Shown here piece after piece: positions 22,572 to 30,969 of a stretch of 47,329 bases of DNA. Location of the stretch: NCBI GenBank assembly GCA_022822745.1, contig JAJEAO010000109.1, positions 1-47,329 of the forward strand, read 5' to 3'. How positions within the stretch are numbered: position 1 is the stretch's first letter; each line of letters starts with the position of its first letter. Source of the DNA: Acidobacteriota bacterium. Lineage in GTDB: Bacteria > Acidobacteriota > Vicinamibacteria > Marinacidobacterales > Marinacidobacteraceae. The notes under the pieces were generated by a model. That model saw nothing but the letters and a program-made list of their open reading frames with translations. It was not told where the DNA came from and searched no databases. The translations under genes and the position numbers were made by a program.

Positions 22572-22821
22572 GTGAAGATAACGGTGGATAATGCGCGATG
22601 TCCTCCTCATGCAGGCGAAGCGAGCCGCTCGCGAGAACGGCGTCACCCTGCGCGCGCTGATCGAGGAGGGTCTGCGACGGATGCTCGCCGCCGAGTGGCC
22701 CTCCCATGAGGTGCCGGACCGCAGCGCGGGAGACCCGGGCGACGACGACCCGCTGGCCGAGTGTTCCTGGCCGGAGCTGCGAAGTCGGATCTATCTGGAT
22801 CGGGACGGATCGAGGGCCTGA
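22572..22821 (+). pseudogene. Orphan VapB antitoxin with N-terminal frameshift, no toxin
   Basis: The frame from ATG 22591 gives RDVLLMQAKRAARENGVTLR, LIEEGLRRML and a C-terminal WPELRSRIYLDRDGSRA, which matches DUF2191/VapB antitoxins (end usually W-x-x-I-R-D-x-I-Y-x-x-R-G). The expected first strand is found one base out of frame just upstream as V-K-I-T-V-D from GTG 22572. So the gene is either frameshifted by one base or starts late without its first strand. No PIN gene follows; the next 3' sequence is the convergent Fur-family gene, which overlaps it by 31 nt. Confidence 0.5.
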
Positions 22822-23222
22822 TGGGGCTGGACACGAGGGTCACGGCACGTTGCGCAGCGGCCGTAGAGGATCAGTTCGTGACCCTCCACTTCGAAGCCCT
22901 TCGGGCTCAGGGCCTCGACTCCATCCGGGCACCGATGGATATCGAAGGCCTGATCGCAGGAGCGACACAGGAAGTGGTGGTGATGCGGGCGGGTGGCGAG
23001 TTCGTGCCGCACTCCTCCACCCGGCAACGAGACCTCGACCAGCCATCCGTCTTCAGCGAGGGCCTTCAGGTTCCGATAGACGGTCGCCACGCCGAGGGAG
23101 GGCACGACCGCCTGCCCCCGCGCCAGCACCTCGTCGGGCGAGAGCGGACCATCCGCGGCCCGGAACACGCTGCGGATCGCGCGGCGCTGGCGGGTGTCTC
23201 GTCGCGGTGCTCCGGGCGCCAC
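22791..23222 (-). CDS. Fur-family metal-dependent repressor (Zur or Fur-like)
   Basis: A 143-residue regulator with a winged helix (RRAIRSVFRAADGPLSPDEV, then SLGVATVYRNLKALAEDGWLVEV), the histidine cluster HHHHFLCRSC (H80-H83, C86, C89) and a second C-x-x-C at 123/126. These bind structural zinc and the regulatory metal in the Fur/Zur/PerR family; sequence cannot say which metal. The MerC-like partner and the conserved cysteine set favour zinc (Zur) or another soft metal. GTG 23222 puts it 5 nt after the MerC stop; ATG 23264 is an alternative start that would overlap by 37 nt. The last residues run into the convergent orphan antitoxin. Confidence 0.8.
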   Translation of the reverse strand: MAPGAPRRDTRQRRAIRSVFRAADGPLSPDEVLARGQAVVPSLGVATVYRNLKALAEDGWLVEVSLPGGGVRHELATRPHHHHFLCRSCDQAFDIHRCPDGVEALSPKGFEVEGHELILYGRCATCRDPRVQPHQALDPSRSR

Positions 23223-23227
23223 GGTCG

Positions 23228-23656
23228 TCAGGCGTCTCGTCCTGATGGATCCTCGGTGGCGCATGTGTCGCAGGCGCCGGCCTGGCAGACACGGGCGCTC
23301 AGAAGGAGGGCGCCCGCGACCATCAGACTGCCCGTGGCCGAGGTTGCGGGCTCGGGCGCCGGTGCGAGCCAGCCCGCCAGGGAGGCGGCCCAGAGGCTGG
23401 AGCCCGCAGCAAATCCGAGCAGGACGGCCGCCTTCCGGCGGGCCGGACCCAGGGCGAGGATCATCGCGCCCAGGAGCACCGTCGCGACCCACAGCATTCG
23501 CTCCGCGCTCTCGGAGAGGGCGAGAGCGGGGGCGGCCAGAACCAGGAACGGTGTGATGGCGCAGTGCACCCCGCACCAGGCGGCGGCGCACGCCGCCAGC
23601 CGCGAAGTCCGGGCAAGGTGGGCGGTCGAGGGGGCGGGGATCGGGAAACTTCTCAC
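23228..23656 (-). CDS. MerC-like inner-membrane protein
   Basis: A 142-residue hydrophobic protein with about four membrane helices, starting at GTG 23656. The segment AAWCGVHCAITPFLVLAAP contains the paired cysteines C-x-x-x-C that MerC uses to bind Hg(II), and the C-terminus carries CQAGACDTC. MerC proteins import mercuric ions for reduction in mer operons; relatives next to Zur-like regulators have been linked to zinc or other metal handling. Here no merA, merP or merR is present, so the second role is more likely. It is upstream of and apparently co-transcribed with the Fur-family gene; a Fur-like box lies at 23728-23748. Confidence 0.72.
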   Translation of the reverse strand: MRSFPIPAPSTAHLARTSRLAACAAAWCGVHCAITPFLVLAAPALALSESAERMLWVATVLLGAMILALGPARRKAAVLLGFAAGSSLWAASLAGWLAPAPEPATSATGSLMVAGALLLSARVCQAGACDTCATEDPSGRDA

Positions 23657-23727
23657 GTTGCGTCGGGACGGCGCGCAAGGGGCCGGCAATCGAAGGGACG
23701 GCGCACGGAGGCGGCGCCGAGCCCGTA

Positions 23728-23748
23728 ATGATAATGGAATATCGTCAT
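23728..23748. promoter_or_regulatory. Fur/Zur-like box between MerC and TonB receptor genes
   Basis: ATGATAATGGAATATCGTCAT is an AT-rich imperfect palindrome (outer ATGA/TCAT exact, six of ten pairs in all) containing TGATAAT, the half-site of the Fur consensus. It lies 72 bp before the MerC start on one side and 200 bp before the TonB receptor on the other, consistent with control of both by the Fur-family regulator. Confidence 0.45.
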
Positions 23749-23834
23749 GGGCGCCGCGAGCAGCCTCCTGACTCGAAGCGTCCTCCCGGAGTCCGGCCGG
23801 TCCCGCCGCCGCCGCGCCCCTCTCGCTCGGGCTG

Positions 23835-23864
23835 TTGAATCGGGATCGCCGGCTCTGGTACAAA
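23835..23864 (+). promoter_or_regulatory. Possible promoter of the TonB receptor
   Basis: TTGAAT (23835-23840) and TACAAA (23859-23864) are 18 bp apart. This would give a leader of about 78 nt to ATG 23949, which has AAAGGAG upstream. Confidence 0.4.
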
Positions 23865-23948
23865 CGGCAGATCGGACGGTCTCCGCAGCCGGCCCATTTT
23901 CGGGCGAGGTCGCGACCGACCGACAGCAGGAAAGGAGTGGCTGACCCC

Positions 23949-26774
23949 ATGCGGACTCATCGGATCCTCGCCCTGACGGCGGTGCTCGGCCTCATGGCCG
24001 GGAGCGCGCTGGGCCAGATCACCGGGACGATCCTCGGCACCGTCACGGACGACTCCGGCGGCGTTCTTCCGGGCACGAGCGTGACGATCACTTCAGAGGC
24101 GCTGCCCGGCGGCCCGCAGACCGCGGTGACGGATGCCTCCGGCGGCTACCGGTTCCCGAACCTGCCGCCCGGCGCCTACACCGTGACCGTGGAGCTCTCC
24201 GGCTTCGGCACCTATATCGAGGAAGGGCTCCAGGTGCTCGTCGGCGGCACGACGGAGCGACGGGTGGCGCTCAACCTCGCCACCGTGGCCGAGACCGTGA
24301 CCGTCACCGGAGAGACTCCGGTCGTGGACACGCGGCGCTCGGGCGTCTCCACGAACTACTCGAGCGAGTACATGGAGAACACTCCCCTCCGTCGGTTCAG
24401 CTTCTTCGATTTCACCAAGAGCGCCCCGGGGATGTCGGCGACGAACCCCACGAGCGGCACGAGCAGCCGGGTCTCGGCGTTCGGGTCCGGCGTGGACGAG
24501 AACAAGTACCTCATGGATGGCGTGGACTACACCGCCCCGGTATCCGGCGCCGCGTGGCCGTGGCCCGCGACCGACCTGATCGAGGAGATGGAGATCGTCT
24601 CGCTGGGCGCCTCCGCCGAGCACGGCAGCGCAGCCGGCGCCGTCTTCAATGTGGTCACGAAGCAGGGAACCAACGAGTTCACGGCGACCGGCGCCGGCTA
24701 CAAGCAGTGGCAGGCCTTCACGGCCCAGCCCATCAAGCTGAACGCCGACGGCGATGAGGATCCGAACGGCTGGGGCTACAACCGGGACCGCTACGACGAC
24801 TACACGGTTCACGGGGGCGGCCCGATCATCCGGGACCGGGCGTGGCTCTACGCGAACTATCAGTACCAGCAGGACTGGGACACGCAGCCCGGAAACGACC
24901 CGCAGTTCCCGCGCAAGTTCGGCGCCCACCGGATCTTCTGGAAGTTGACGGCCGACCTGTCGCAGAACCTCAAGTTCATGCACACCTACCACGACGACTA
25001 CTGGGTGATCCCCGCCACCCCGTCGTTCTCCCGGCCGTTCTCCACGATCGCCACCTTCAGCGGCCACAACCCCTCGATTTCGTTCGGGCGTCTCACCTAC
25101 ATCCTGAGTCCCAACACCTTCGTCGAGGCGGGCGTCTCCGGCTTCTACTCGCCCCGTGATCTCAGCGAGTCGAACAACCCGGGCGTCCCCGGAACCTCCA
25201 ATATCGAAGACGGGAGCCGCTCCGGCGGATACCCGTGGTACGACATCTTCAAGCAGGCGCGCACCGAAGTGAAGGCCAAGGTCAGCCACTTCGCGAACGA
25301 CTGGTTGGGCGCGGACCACGACTTCAAGTTCGGTGTCCAGTATGTGGACGGCAGCCACAGCTCGCACGGTGGCTATGTGCCGGGTCCCAACTATCCGGGC
25401 GGCGTCTATTACTACGTGAACGGCGACGGCAGTCCCTACGGGATCATCACCGGCACGACCTACAACATCGGTGGACAGTTCAAGGAGACCGCAGCGTTCG
25501 CGGAGGACGTGATCACCGTGGGAAGTCGGGTGACGGTCTCGGCGGGAGTTCGGATGGATTCGGTGCGGGGCATCAGCCAGGATGTGGATGATCTGCTGGT
25601 GAACGATCTCCAAGCACTGACCTTCGACAAGCAGGGGACCGTCGCCGGCGCCGGGGAGCAGTTCCACTGGACCAACTTCGGGCCGCGGCTCGGCTTCAAC
25701 ATTCGGCTCGATGAGGCCGGCCGGACTCTGATTCGCGGAAACTGGGGCCGCTTCTTCCGTACCGCGATTACCGGAGAGTTGAGCGGCATCCATCCGGGTC
25801 AAAGCAGTTCGCAGGAGTTCTACTGGAACCCGAACACCGGCCGCTACGACATCGAAGGCCCGAAGTACGAGGCGAGCACCGACTTCGGCTACGATTCGAA
25901 TTCTCGGGCGCCCTACACAGACCAGATGTCCATCGGTTTCGATCGCGAGCTGACGACGAGCCTGGCGTTCGGCTTCACCTACGTGCGGAAGGACCAGAAC
26001 GATCTCCTGGGGTGGAATGTCGAGAACGCCACCTACGCCACCGTCCCGCATACCTTCTCCAACGGACAGACGGTGGATGTGTACCCCATCACATCGGATC
26101 CGGATGCCCGCTTCTACCGCCTCGGCAATGTGGATTGCGTGGGAGTCTCCTACCGGTGTGACCCCATGTTCATGGACTACAACGGCTACGTGTTCACCCT
26201 CGAGAAGCGGATGTCGAGCAACTGGCAGGCGCAGGTCTCCTACGTACGGAGCGACGCCTACGGGCTCCTGCCCTCGAGCGGCTTCGGAGCGGCGTCGAGC
26301 CAGACGACGCGGGTCTATGGCGGCTCGCTGGCGCGGGATCCGAACCAGTTCATCAACGCCACCGGCAACCTTCTGAACGACCGGACCCATACGTTCCGGA
26401 TCACCGGGACCGTCGTGCTGCCGTGGGACGTGCTGCTTGGCTGGAACTACGCCTACTTCAACGGGAAGCCGTGGGCTGCCCGCGAGCGGGTGGATCGCGA
26501 TGTTCTGCCCCAGGGAGGACGGGACATCTACATCGAGAGCCCAGGCGCCCAGCGGCTCGACGACCAGAACCTGCTCGACCTGCGGTTGTCGAAGTCGCTG
26601 TTCCTCGGGGACGACTTCGGACGGCTCGAGCTGTTCGTGGACGGATTGAACCTCATGAACGCCACATCGGCGGAAGATGTGGCGTCGCAGTCGTTCGGGA
26701 CCGCCATCTTCGGACTGGGGGAGCGCTGGGTGGATCCGCGTCGGCTCATGGTGGGCTTCAAGGTCACCTACTGA
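23949..26774 (+). CDS. TonB-dependent receptor, Oar-like, with CarboxypepD_reg domain
   Basis: A 941-residue outer-membrane receptor. A signal peptide (LALTAVLGLMAGSALGQ) is followed by a carboxypeptidase-regulatory-like beta sandwich (ILGTVTDDSGGVLPGTSVTI; GGYRFPNLPPGAYTVTVEL), a plug (VDENKYLMDGVDYTAPVSGA; GSAAGAVFNVVTKQGTNEF) and a long beta barrel rich in Tyr/Trp/Gly, ending VGFKVTY with the C-terminal aromatic expected for barrel assembly. This is the layout of the Oar/SusC-like receptors abundant in Acidobacteriota. Substrate unknown; metal-complex, sugar or peptide uptake all fit. Proximity to a Fur-type box raises metal uptake as an option. ATG 23949 has a good Shine-Dalgarno. A terminator follows. 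Confidence 0.9.
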   Translation: MRTHRILALTAVLGLMAGSALGQITGTILGTVTDDSGGVLPGTSVTITSEALPGGPQTAVTDASGGYRFPNLPPGAYTVTVELSGFGTYIEEGLQVLVGGTTERRVALNLATVAETVTVTGETPVVDTRRSGVSTNYSSEYMENTPLRRFSFFDFTKSAPGMSATNPTSGTSSRVSAFGSGVDENKYLMDGVDYTAPVSGAAWPWPATDLIEEMEIVSLGASAEHGSAAGAVFNVVTKQGTNEFTATGAGYKQWQAFTAQPIKLNADGDEDPNGWGYNRDRYDDYTVHGGGPIIRDRAWLYANYQYQQDWDTQPGNDPQFPRKFGAHRIFWKLTADLSQNLKFMHTYHDDYWVIPATPSFSRPFSTIATFSGHNPSISFGRLTYILSPNTFVEAGVSGFYSPRDLSESNNPGVPGTSNIEDGSRSGGYPWYDIFKQARTEVKAKVSHFANDWLGADHDFKFGVQYVDGSHSSHGGYVPGPNYPGGVYYYVNGDGSPYGIITGTTYNIGGQFKETAAFAEDVITVGSRVTVSAGVRMDSVRGISQDVDDLLVNDLQALTFDKQGTVAGAGEQFHWTNFGPRLGFNIRLDEAGRTLIRGNWGRFFRTAITGELSGIHPGQSSSQEFYWNPNTGRYDIEGPKYEASTDFGYDSNSRAPYTDQMSIGFDRELTTSLAFGFTYVRKDQNDLLGWNVENATYATVPHTFSNGQTVDVYPITSDPDARFYRLGNVDCVGVSYRCDPMFMDYNGYVFTLEKRMSSNWQAQVSYVRSDAYGLLPSSGFGAASSQTTRVYGGSLARDPNQFINATGNLLNDRTHTFRITGTVVLPWDVLLGWNYAYFNGKPWAARERVDRDVLPQGGRDIYIESPGAQRLDDQNLLDLRLSKSLFLGDDFGRLELFVDGLNLMNATSAEDVASQSFGTAIFGLGERWVDPRRLMVGFKVTY

Positions 26775-26795
26775 TCGCGTCCTGATCCGCCAACG

Positions 26796-26826
26796 GGGGC
26801 GGGGGCCCGGAGGCCCTCGCCCCTTT
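26796..26826 (+). terminator. Intrinsic terminator after the TonB receptor
   Basis: GGGGCGGGGGCC (26796-26807) and GGCCCTCGCCCC (26812-26823) form a 12-bp stem with one G-T wobble and the loop CGGA, followed by TTTC. It starts 22 bp after the receptor stop, so the next gene probably needs its own promoter. Confidence 0.7.
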
Positions 26827-26829
26827 CGC

Positions 26830-28986
26830 GTGTCCGGGATCGCAGGCGTCCTCGGGCCCGCTGCCTTCGCGGCCGGCGTCCTGTGGACGGCGGCGGGGGC
26901 CGAAGCCGGTCAACACGTCGCCGCGAGCGCGCGGTCACCGGTGGCGGAGGAGGCGTTCCGGCAGGGGATGGAGATGGTCGCCCGGCGGGACCATGACCGG
27001 GCGCTCGAGTTCTTCCGCCACGCGGTCGCGCTCGACCCGAGCCACGACGGCGCCCACTTCTACGCCGGGCTGGCCTACCTCCAGCGCGGCTACACCAGCC
27101 TCCGCCTCGCCGACCACCACCTCTCGCGGGCGATCGCGCTGGACGACTCGAACCCGCGCCGCCGCCACTGGCGCGGCATCGCGCGGTTGCGGCTGGGAGA
27201 GTTCGCCGCGGCGACGGCGGACTTCGAGGATGTGCTCGCGCGAGCGCCGGACAGCTCGGCGACCCTCCGGGCGCTGGGGAGCGCGCTCCTCAGCCTGGGC
27301 GCCCCCGGCCCCGCGGCCGCGGCCCTCCGCCGGGCCGTGGATCTCGAGCCGGACCTGCTGGAGCCGCGCTGGATGCTCCGGATCGCCACCGAGCGCGCCG
27401 GTGGGGATCCGGCGGCGCTTCCGGAGTCCGTCCGCCTCGACCTCCCGGACCGGAGCGCGCCGTCCCCGGTGCGCTTCGAGGACGTCTCGGCCGAATCCGG
27501 GATCGAGCGCTGGTCCCGGGGCCGGGGGAGCGGTTGGGCGGATGTGGATGGCGACGGGGATCTCGACCTGTTCGCACTCGGCATCCGCGATCCCCATGCG
27601 CTCTACCGCAACCGCCTCGTCGAAGGGGGAGAGATCGCGTTCGAGTCGGCGGCTGCCCCCGCGGGGCTCCTCGACCCGCGCGGCGGCTGGTCGGCTCTCT
27701 TCTTCGATTACGACCGGGACGGGGATCCGGACCTCCACGTGACCCGCGACGGCTGGGACGGACGCGATGTGAACAGCCTGTTCCGCAACGACGGGGGCCG
27801 GTTCGAGGACGTTGCGGCGGCGGCGGGGGTGGCGAGCCCGCGGGACGCCTTCACCGCCGCCGTCGCCGACGTGAACCTCGACGGCTGGCTGGATCTCTAT
27901 GTGGCCAACGGCGTCGCAACGCCCGGCGGATCGCCCAACGAGCTGTTTCTCGGCGCTCCCGGGGGGCGCTTCGTGGAGCGCGGCGAGGCGTTCGGGGTCG
28001 CGGATCACGGCCGGTCGGTCGGCTCCGCGTTCGGCGACTACGACCGGGACGGCTGGCCCGACCTGCTCGTCCTGAACTTCTTCGGTGGGCCCGCGCTCTA
28101 CCGAAACCGGGAGGGCGTCCGGTTCGAGGACGTCAGCGCGGCCGCCGGGATCGGAGCGCCCCACGAGGCCTTCGTGGGCTTCTTCTTCGACTATGACAAC
28201 GATGGCTGGCTGGACATCCTGATCGTAGGCTTCACGCCCGACATGGAGACGGCGCTCAGGAGCCGGCTCGAGGGCCGCGCGGTTCACGAGGGGAGCCGCC
28301 TCGCGCTCTACCGCAACGATCGCGACGGGACCTTCTCCGACGTCACCGGGCCGGCGGGGCTCTCGTGGAACCTGGGCGCGATGGCCGCTGCGTTCGGCGA
28401 CTACGACAACGACGGCTGGCTGGACATCTTCATCGGGGCGGGCGCGCCCCCGATGGAGCGTCTGGAACCCGACCGACTGTTCCGGAACCTCGGCGACGGA
28501 ACCTTCGCCGATGTGAGCGCTTCCGCCGGGGTGGACCACCTCGGCAAGGGACACGGCGCCGCCTTTGCCGACTACGACCACGACGGCGACCTGGATCTCT
28601 TCGTCCCGGTGGGCGGCGCCTTCCCCGGGGACCGCCAGCGGAGCGCGCTCTACCGGAACACTGCATCGCAGGAGGACGCGCCGAACCACTGGCTCCACGT
28701 CCGGCTGCGGGCCACGACGCTCCATCTCGACGCCGTCGGAGCGCAGGTCCTCCTCCGCGCCGAGGAAGGAGTCGAAGCCCCGGTCCAGGTGCAGGAGGTC
28801 GCCATCGGGGGCGGATTCGGGGTCACGCCGAGCCCCATCCTCGAGTTCGGCCTGGGACATCACCAGACCGCTGTCGAAATCCGGATCCGCTGGCCGGGAG
28901 GGGCGAGCCGAATCCTGCGGAAGGTCCCCGCCGACCAGCGCATCCTGGTCGTGGAGGATCAGCCCGGCTACCGCGTCCTCCGCTGA
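26830..28986 (+). CDS. TPR/FG-GAP/UnbV (CRTAC1-like) secreted protein
   Basis: A 718-residue protein. A hydrophobic leader (GIAGVLGPAAFAAGVLWTAAG) is followed by four TPR-like helix pairs (residues about 38-200: ALEFFRHAVALDPSHDGAHF; DFEDVLARAP), then seven FG-GAP/VCBS-type calcium loops such as DVDGDGDLDLF, DYDRDGDPDLH, DVNLDGWLDLY, DYDNDGWLDIF and DYDHDGDLDLF, which build a beta propeller, and a C-terminal UnbV/ASPIC domain (LDAVGAQVLL, then LEFGLGHHQTAVEIRIRWPG). Such proteins are extracellular or outer-membrane associated and sugar or adhesion related in Acidobacteriota and Bacteroidota. I chose GTG 26830, which gives a signal-like start, but it lies within or just after the terminator; a later start is possible. 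Confidence 0.8.
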   Translation: MSGIAGVLGPAAFAAGVLWTAAGAEAGQHVAASARSPVAEEAFRQGMEMVARRDHDRALEFFRHAVALDPSHDGAHFYAGLAYLQRGYTSLRLADHHLSRAIALDDSNPRRRHWRGIARLRLGEFAAATADFEDVLARAPDSSATLRALGSALLSLGAPGPAAAALRRAVDLEPDLLEPRWMLRIATERAGGDPAALPESVRLDLPDRSAPSPVRFEDVSAESGIERWSRGRGSGWADVDGDGDLDLFALGIRDPHALYRNRLVEGGEIAFESAAAPAGLLDPRGGWSALFFDYDRDGDPDLHVTRDGWDGRDVNSLFRNDGGRFEDVAAAAGVASPRDAFTAAVADVNLDGWLDLYVANGVATPGGSPNELFLGAPGGRFVERGEAFGVADHGRSVGSAFGDYDRDGWPDLLVLNFFGGPALYRNREGVRFEDVSAAAGIGAPHEAFVGFFFDYDNDGWLDILIVGFTPDMETALRSRLEGRAVHEGSRLALYRNDRDGTFSDVTGPAGLSWNLGAMAAAFGDYDNDGWLDIFIGAGAPPMERLEPDRLFRNLGDGTFADVSASAGVDHLGKGHGAAFADYDHDGDLDLFVPVGGAFPGDRQRSALYRNTASQEDAPNHWLHVRLRATTLHLDAVGAQVLLRAEEGVEAPVQVQEVAIGGGFGVTPSPILEFGLGHHQTAVEIRIRWPGGASRILRKVPADQRILVVEDQPGYRVLR

Positions 28987-28990
28987 CCCA

Positions 28991-29278
28991 CTTGCGGAGC
29001 GCCCTTATGGAACGCCACTCTCCTATGGAGCGCCCCGGTTCTCCCGGTAGGGGCTCTCCAGAGCGGCAATTCCGGACGCGAAGCCGGCTGGGCCCTGATA
29101 GTGCCAGTCTGGAGATTGGCGCTCCATACACGCCCCTCTCTACGGAGCGCCGCTCTTTCTATGGAGCGCCGCTCTCCAGAGCGGCACCGCGCCCCACTCC
29201 ATCCGGCGCCACCCTACGCAGCGCCGCCCTATGGAGCGCCCCGGTTCTCCCGGTAGGAGTTCTCCAGAGCGGCAATTC
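28991..29278. repeat. Cluster of CTATGGAGCGCC-like motifs with 51-bp duplication
   Basis: The 411 bp between the CRTAC1-like gene and the aldehyde dehydrogenase hold no gene. Seven direct near-copies of CTATGGAGCGCC occur at 28991, 29005, 29023, 29140, 29159, 29214 and 29229, and one inverted copy GGCGCTCCATA at 29118. The 51-bp block 29022-29072 is repeated at 29228-29278 with two differences. A hairpin CCGCTCT-CC-AGAGCGG lies near 29169-29184. No transposase or long inverted termini; nature unknown. Confidence 0.75.
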
Positions 29279-29397
29279 GCGTTGCTTCTCGCCGTCGCCA
29301 GCGTACTCGCTGCCGGGCAGGGCCCCGCACCGGGAGAACCGGCCCGGCGCGCCGGCAGGCGCTCCGCGCCGAGCCGCTCCGTAAGATCCCCGCCGTC

Positions 29398-30921
29398 ATG
29401 CACCACTCCCTGCTCGACCGCCTCGGCCTCGGCGACGGCGCCCCCGGCGCCTGCCATGGACCGGACTCCTGGATCCTGACCGCCGAAGCCCCGCTCGTCT
29501 CGATGAACCCCTCGACCGGGGAGCCGATCGCATCGGTCGTTCCCGCCGATCCGGACGCAGCGGAAACCGTGGTCCGCGCCGCGCAGGACACGTTCCGGAA
29601 CTTCCGGGAACTCCCGGCCCCCAAGCGGGGGGATCTGGTGCGCGACCTCGGAAACGCGCTGCGCGAGGACAAGGAACCCCTCGGCGACCTGATCGCGCTC
29701 GAAGCCGGAAAGATCCGCGCCGAAGGCCACGGCGAAGTCCAGGAGATGATTGACATCTGCGACTTCGCGGTGGGCCTGTCGCGGCAGTTGTACGGCCTCA
29801 CGATGGCCTCCGAGCGTCCCGGGCACCGCATGTTCGAGCAGTGGCATCCGCTCGGACCGATCGGCGTGATCACCGCCTTCAACTTCCCCATGGCGGTCTG
29901 GTCGTGGAACGCGGCCATCGCGGCGGTGTGCGGCGATCCGGTCGTCTGGAAGCCGTCCGAGCACACGCCCCTGTGCTCGCTCGCCGTCCAGATCCTCGCG
30001 AACCGGGTCATGGAGGACCACGGGCTCTCCGGCATCTTCAACCTGCTCGTCGGCGGCGGGGCGATCGGCGCCGCGCTCGCCGCCGACCGACGGCTGCCGC
30101 TCGTCACCTTCACCGGTTCCACCCGCACCGGACGCCGCGTCGCGGTCGAAGTCGCCGGACGACTCGGTCGGTGTCTCCTCGAGCTGGGCGGCAACAACGC
30201 GGTGGTCGTCACCCGGAACGCCGACCTCGACCTCGCGGTGCGGGCCATCCTGTTCGGCTCGGTGGGCACGACCGGACAGCGCTGCACCACGACCCGCCGC
30301 GTGCTCGCCGACCGGGAAATCGTCGGCGCGCTGACCGAGCGACTGAAGGCGGCCTACGCCCAGGTTCCCATCGGGGATCCCCTCGATCCGAACACGCTCG
30401 TCGGACCGCTCATCGCCGAGTCGGCCGTCGAGAGCATGGAGGAAGCGCTTCGCCGGGCCGTCGCCGACGGCGGGACGGTCGTCTTCGGCGGCGGCCGTCG
30501 CCCCGACATCGGCCCGAACCACGTGGAGCCCGCGGTCGTCCGGATGCCGTCGCAGACGAACCTTGTCGCGGAGGAGACCTTCGCGCCCATCCTCTACGTC
30601 ATGGAGACCGACTCGCTCGAGAACGCCATCGGCCTCCACAACGATGTGCCGCAGGGACTCTCCTCGGCCATCTTCACCGACAGTCTGCGGGAGGCCGAGA
30701 CCTTCCTCTCGGCGCGCGGCTCCGACTGCGGCATCGCCAACGTGAACATCGGCACCTCCGGCGCCGAGATCGGCGGCGCGTTCGGCGGCGAGAAGGACAC
30801 CGGGGGAGGCCGCGAGTCCGGTTCCGATGCATGGAAGGCCTACATGCGCCGCCAGACGAACACGGTGAACTGGTCGCGCGACCTCCCCCTCGCCCAGGGC
30901 ATCGAGTTCGGCGCGGAGTAG
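29398..30921 (+). CDS. Aldehyde dehydrogenase, ALDH7/antiquitin type (AmaB-like)
   Basis: A 507-residue NAD-dependent aldehyde dehydrogenase. Catalytic and cofactor residues are intact: N162 in TAFNFPMAVWSWNAA, E262 in LLELGGNN and nucleophile C296 in TTGQRCTTTRRV. The runs GKIRAEGHGEVQEMIDICDF, SRQLYGLTMASERPGHR and NVNIGTSGAEIGGAFGGEKD are characteristic of the ALDH7 clade, whose bacterial member AmaB/Pcd oxidises alpha-aminoadipate semialdehyde (in equilibrium with piperideine-6-carboxylate) to alpha-aminoadipate in lysine catabolism. No other lysine-degradation gene is in the window, so the substrate is an inference from the clade. The gene is stand-alone, between a repeat cluster and an ATPase gene. 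Confidence 0.9.
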   Translation: MHHSLLDRLGLGDGAPGACHGPDSWILTAEAPLVSMNPSTGEPIASVVPADPDAAETVVRAAQDTFRNFRELPAPKRGDLVRDLGNALREDKEPLGDLIALEAGKIRAEGHGEVQEMIDICDFAVGLSRQLYGLTMASERPGHRMFEQWHPLGPIGVITAFNFPMAVWSWNAAIAAVCGDPVVWKPSEHTPLCSLAVQILANRVMEDHGLSGIFNLLVGGGAIGAALAADRRLPLVTFTGSTRTGRRVAVEVAGRLGRCLLELGGNNAVVVTRNADLDLAVRAILFGSVGTTGQRCTTTRRVLADREIVGALTERLKAAYAQVPIGDPLDPNTLVGPLIAESAVESMEEALRRAVADGGTVVFGGGRRPDIGPNHVEPAVVRMPSQTNLVAEETFAPILYVMETDSLENAIGLHNDVPQGLSSAIFTDSLREAETFLSARGSDCGIANVNIGTSGAEIGGAFGGEKDTGGGRESGSDAWKAYMRRQTNTVNWSRDLPLAQGIEFGAE

Positions 30922-30969
30922 TCTCCGACGGGTCGCGTCACGCGAGACAACGCACCGGGGATTCGTCAC

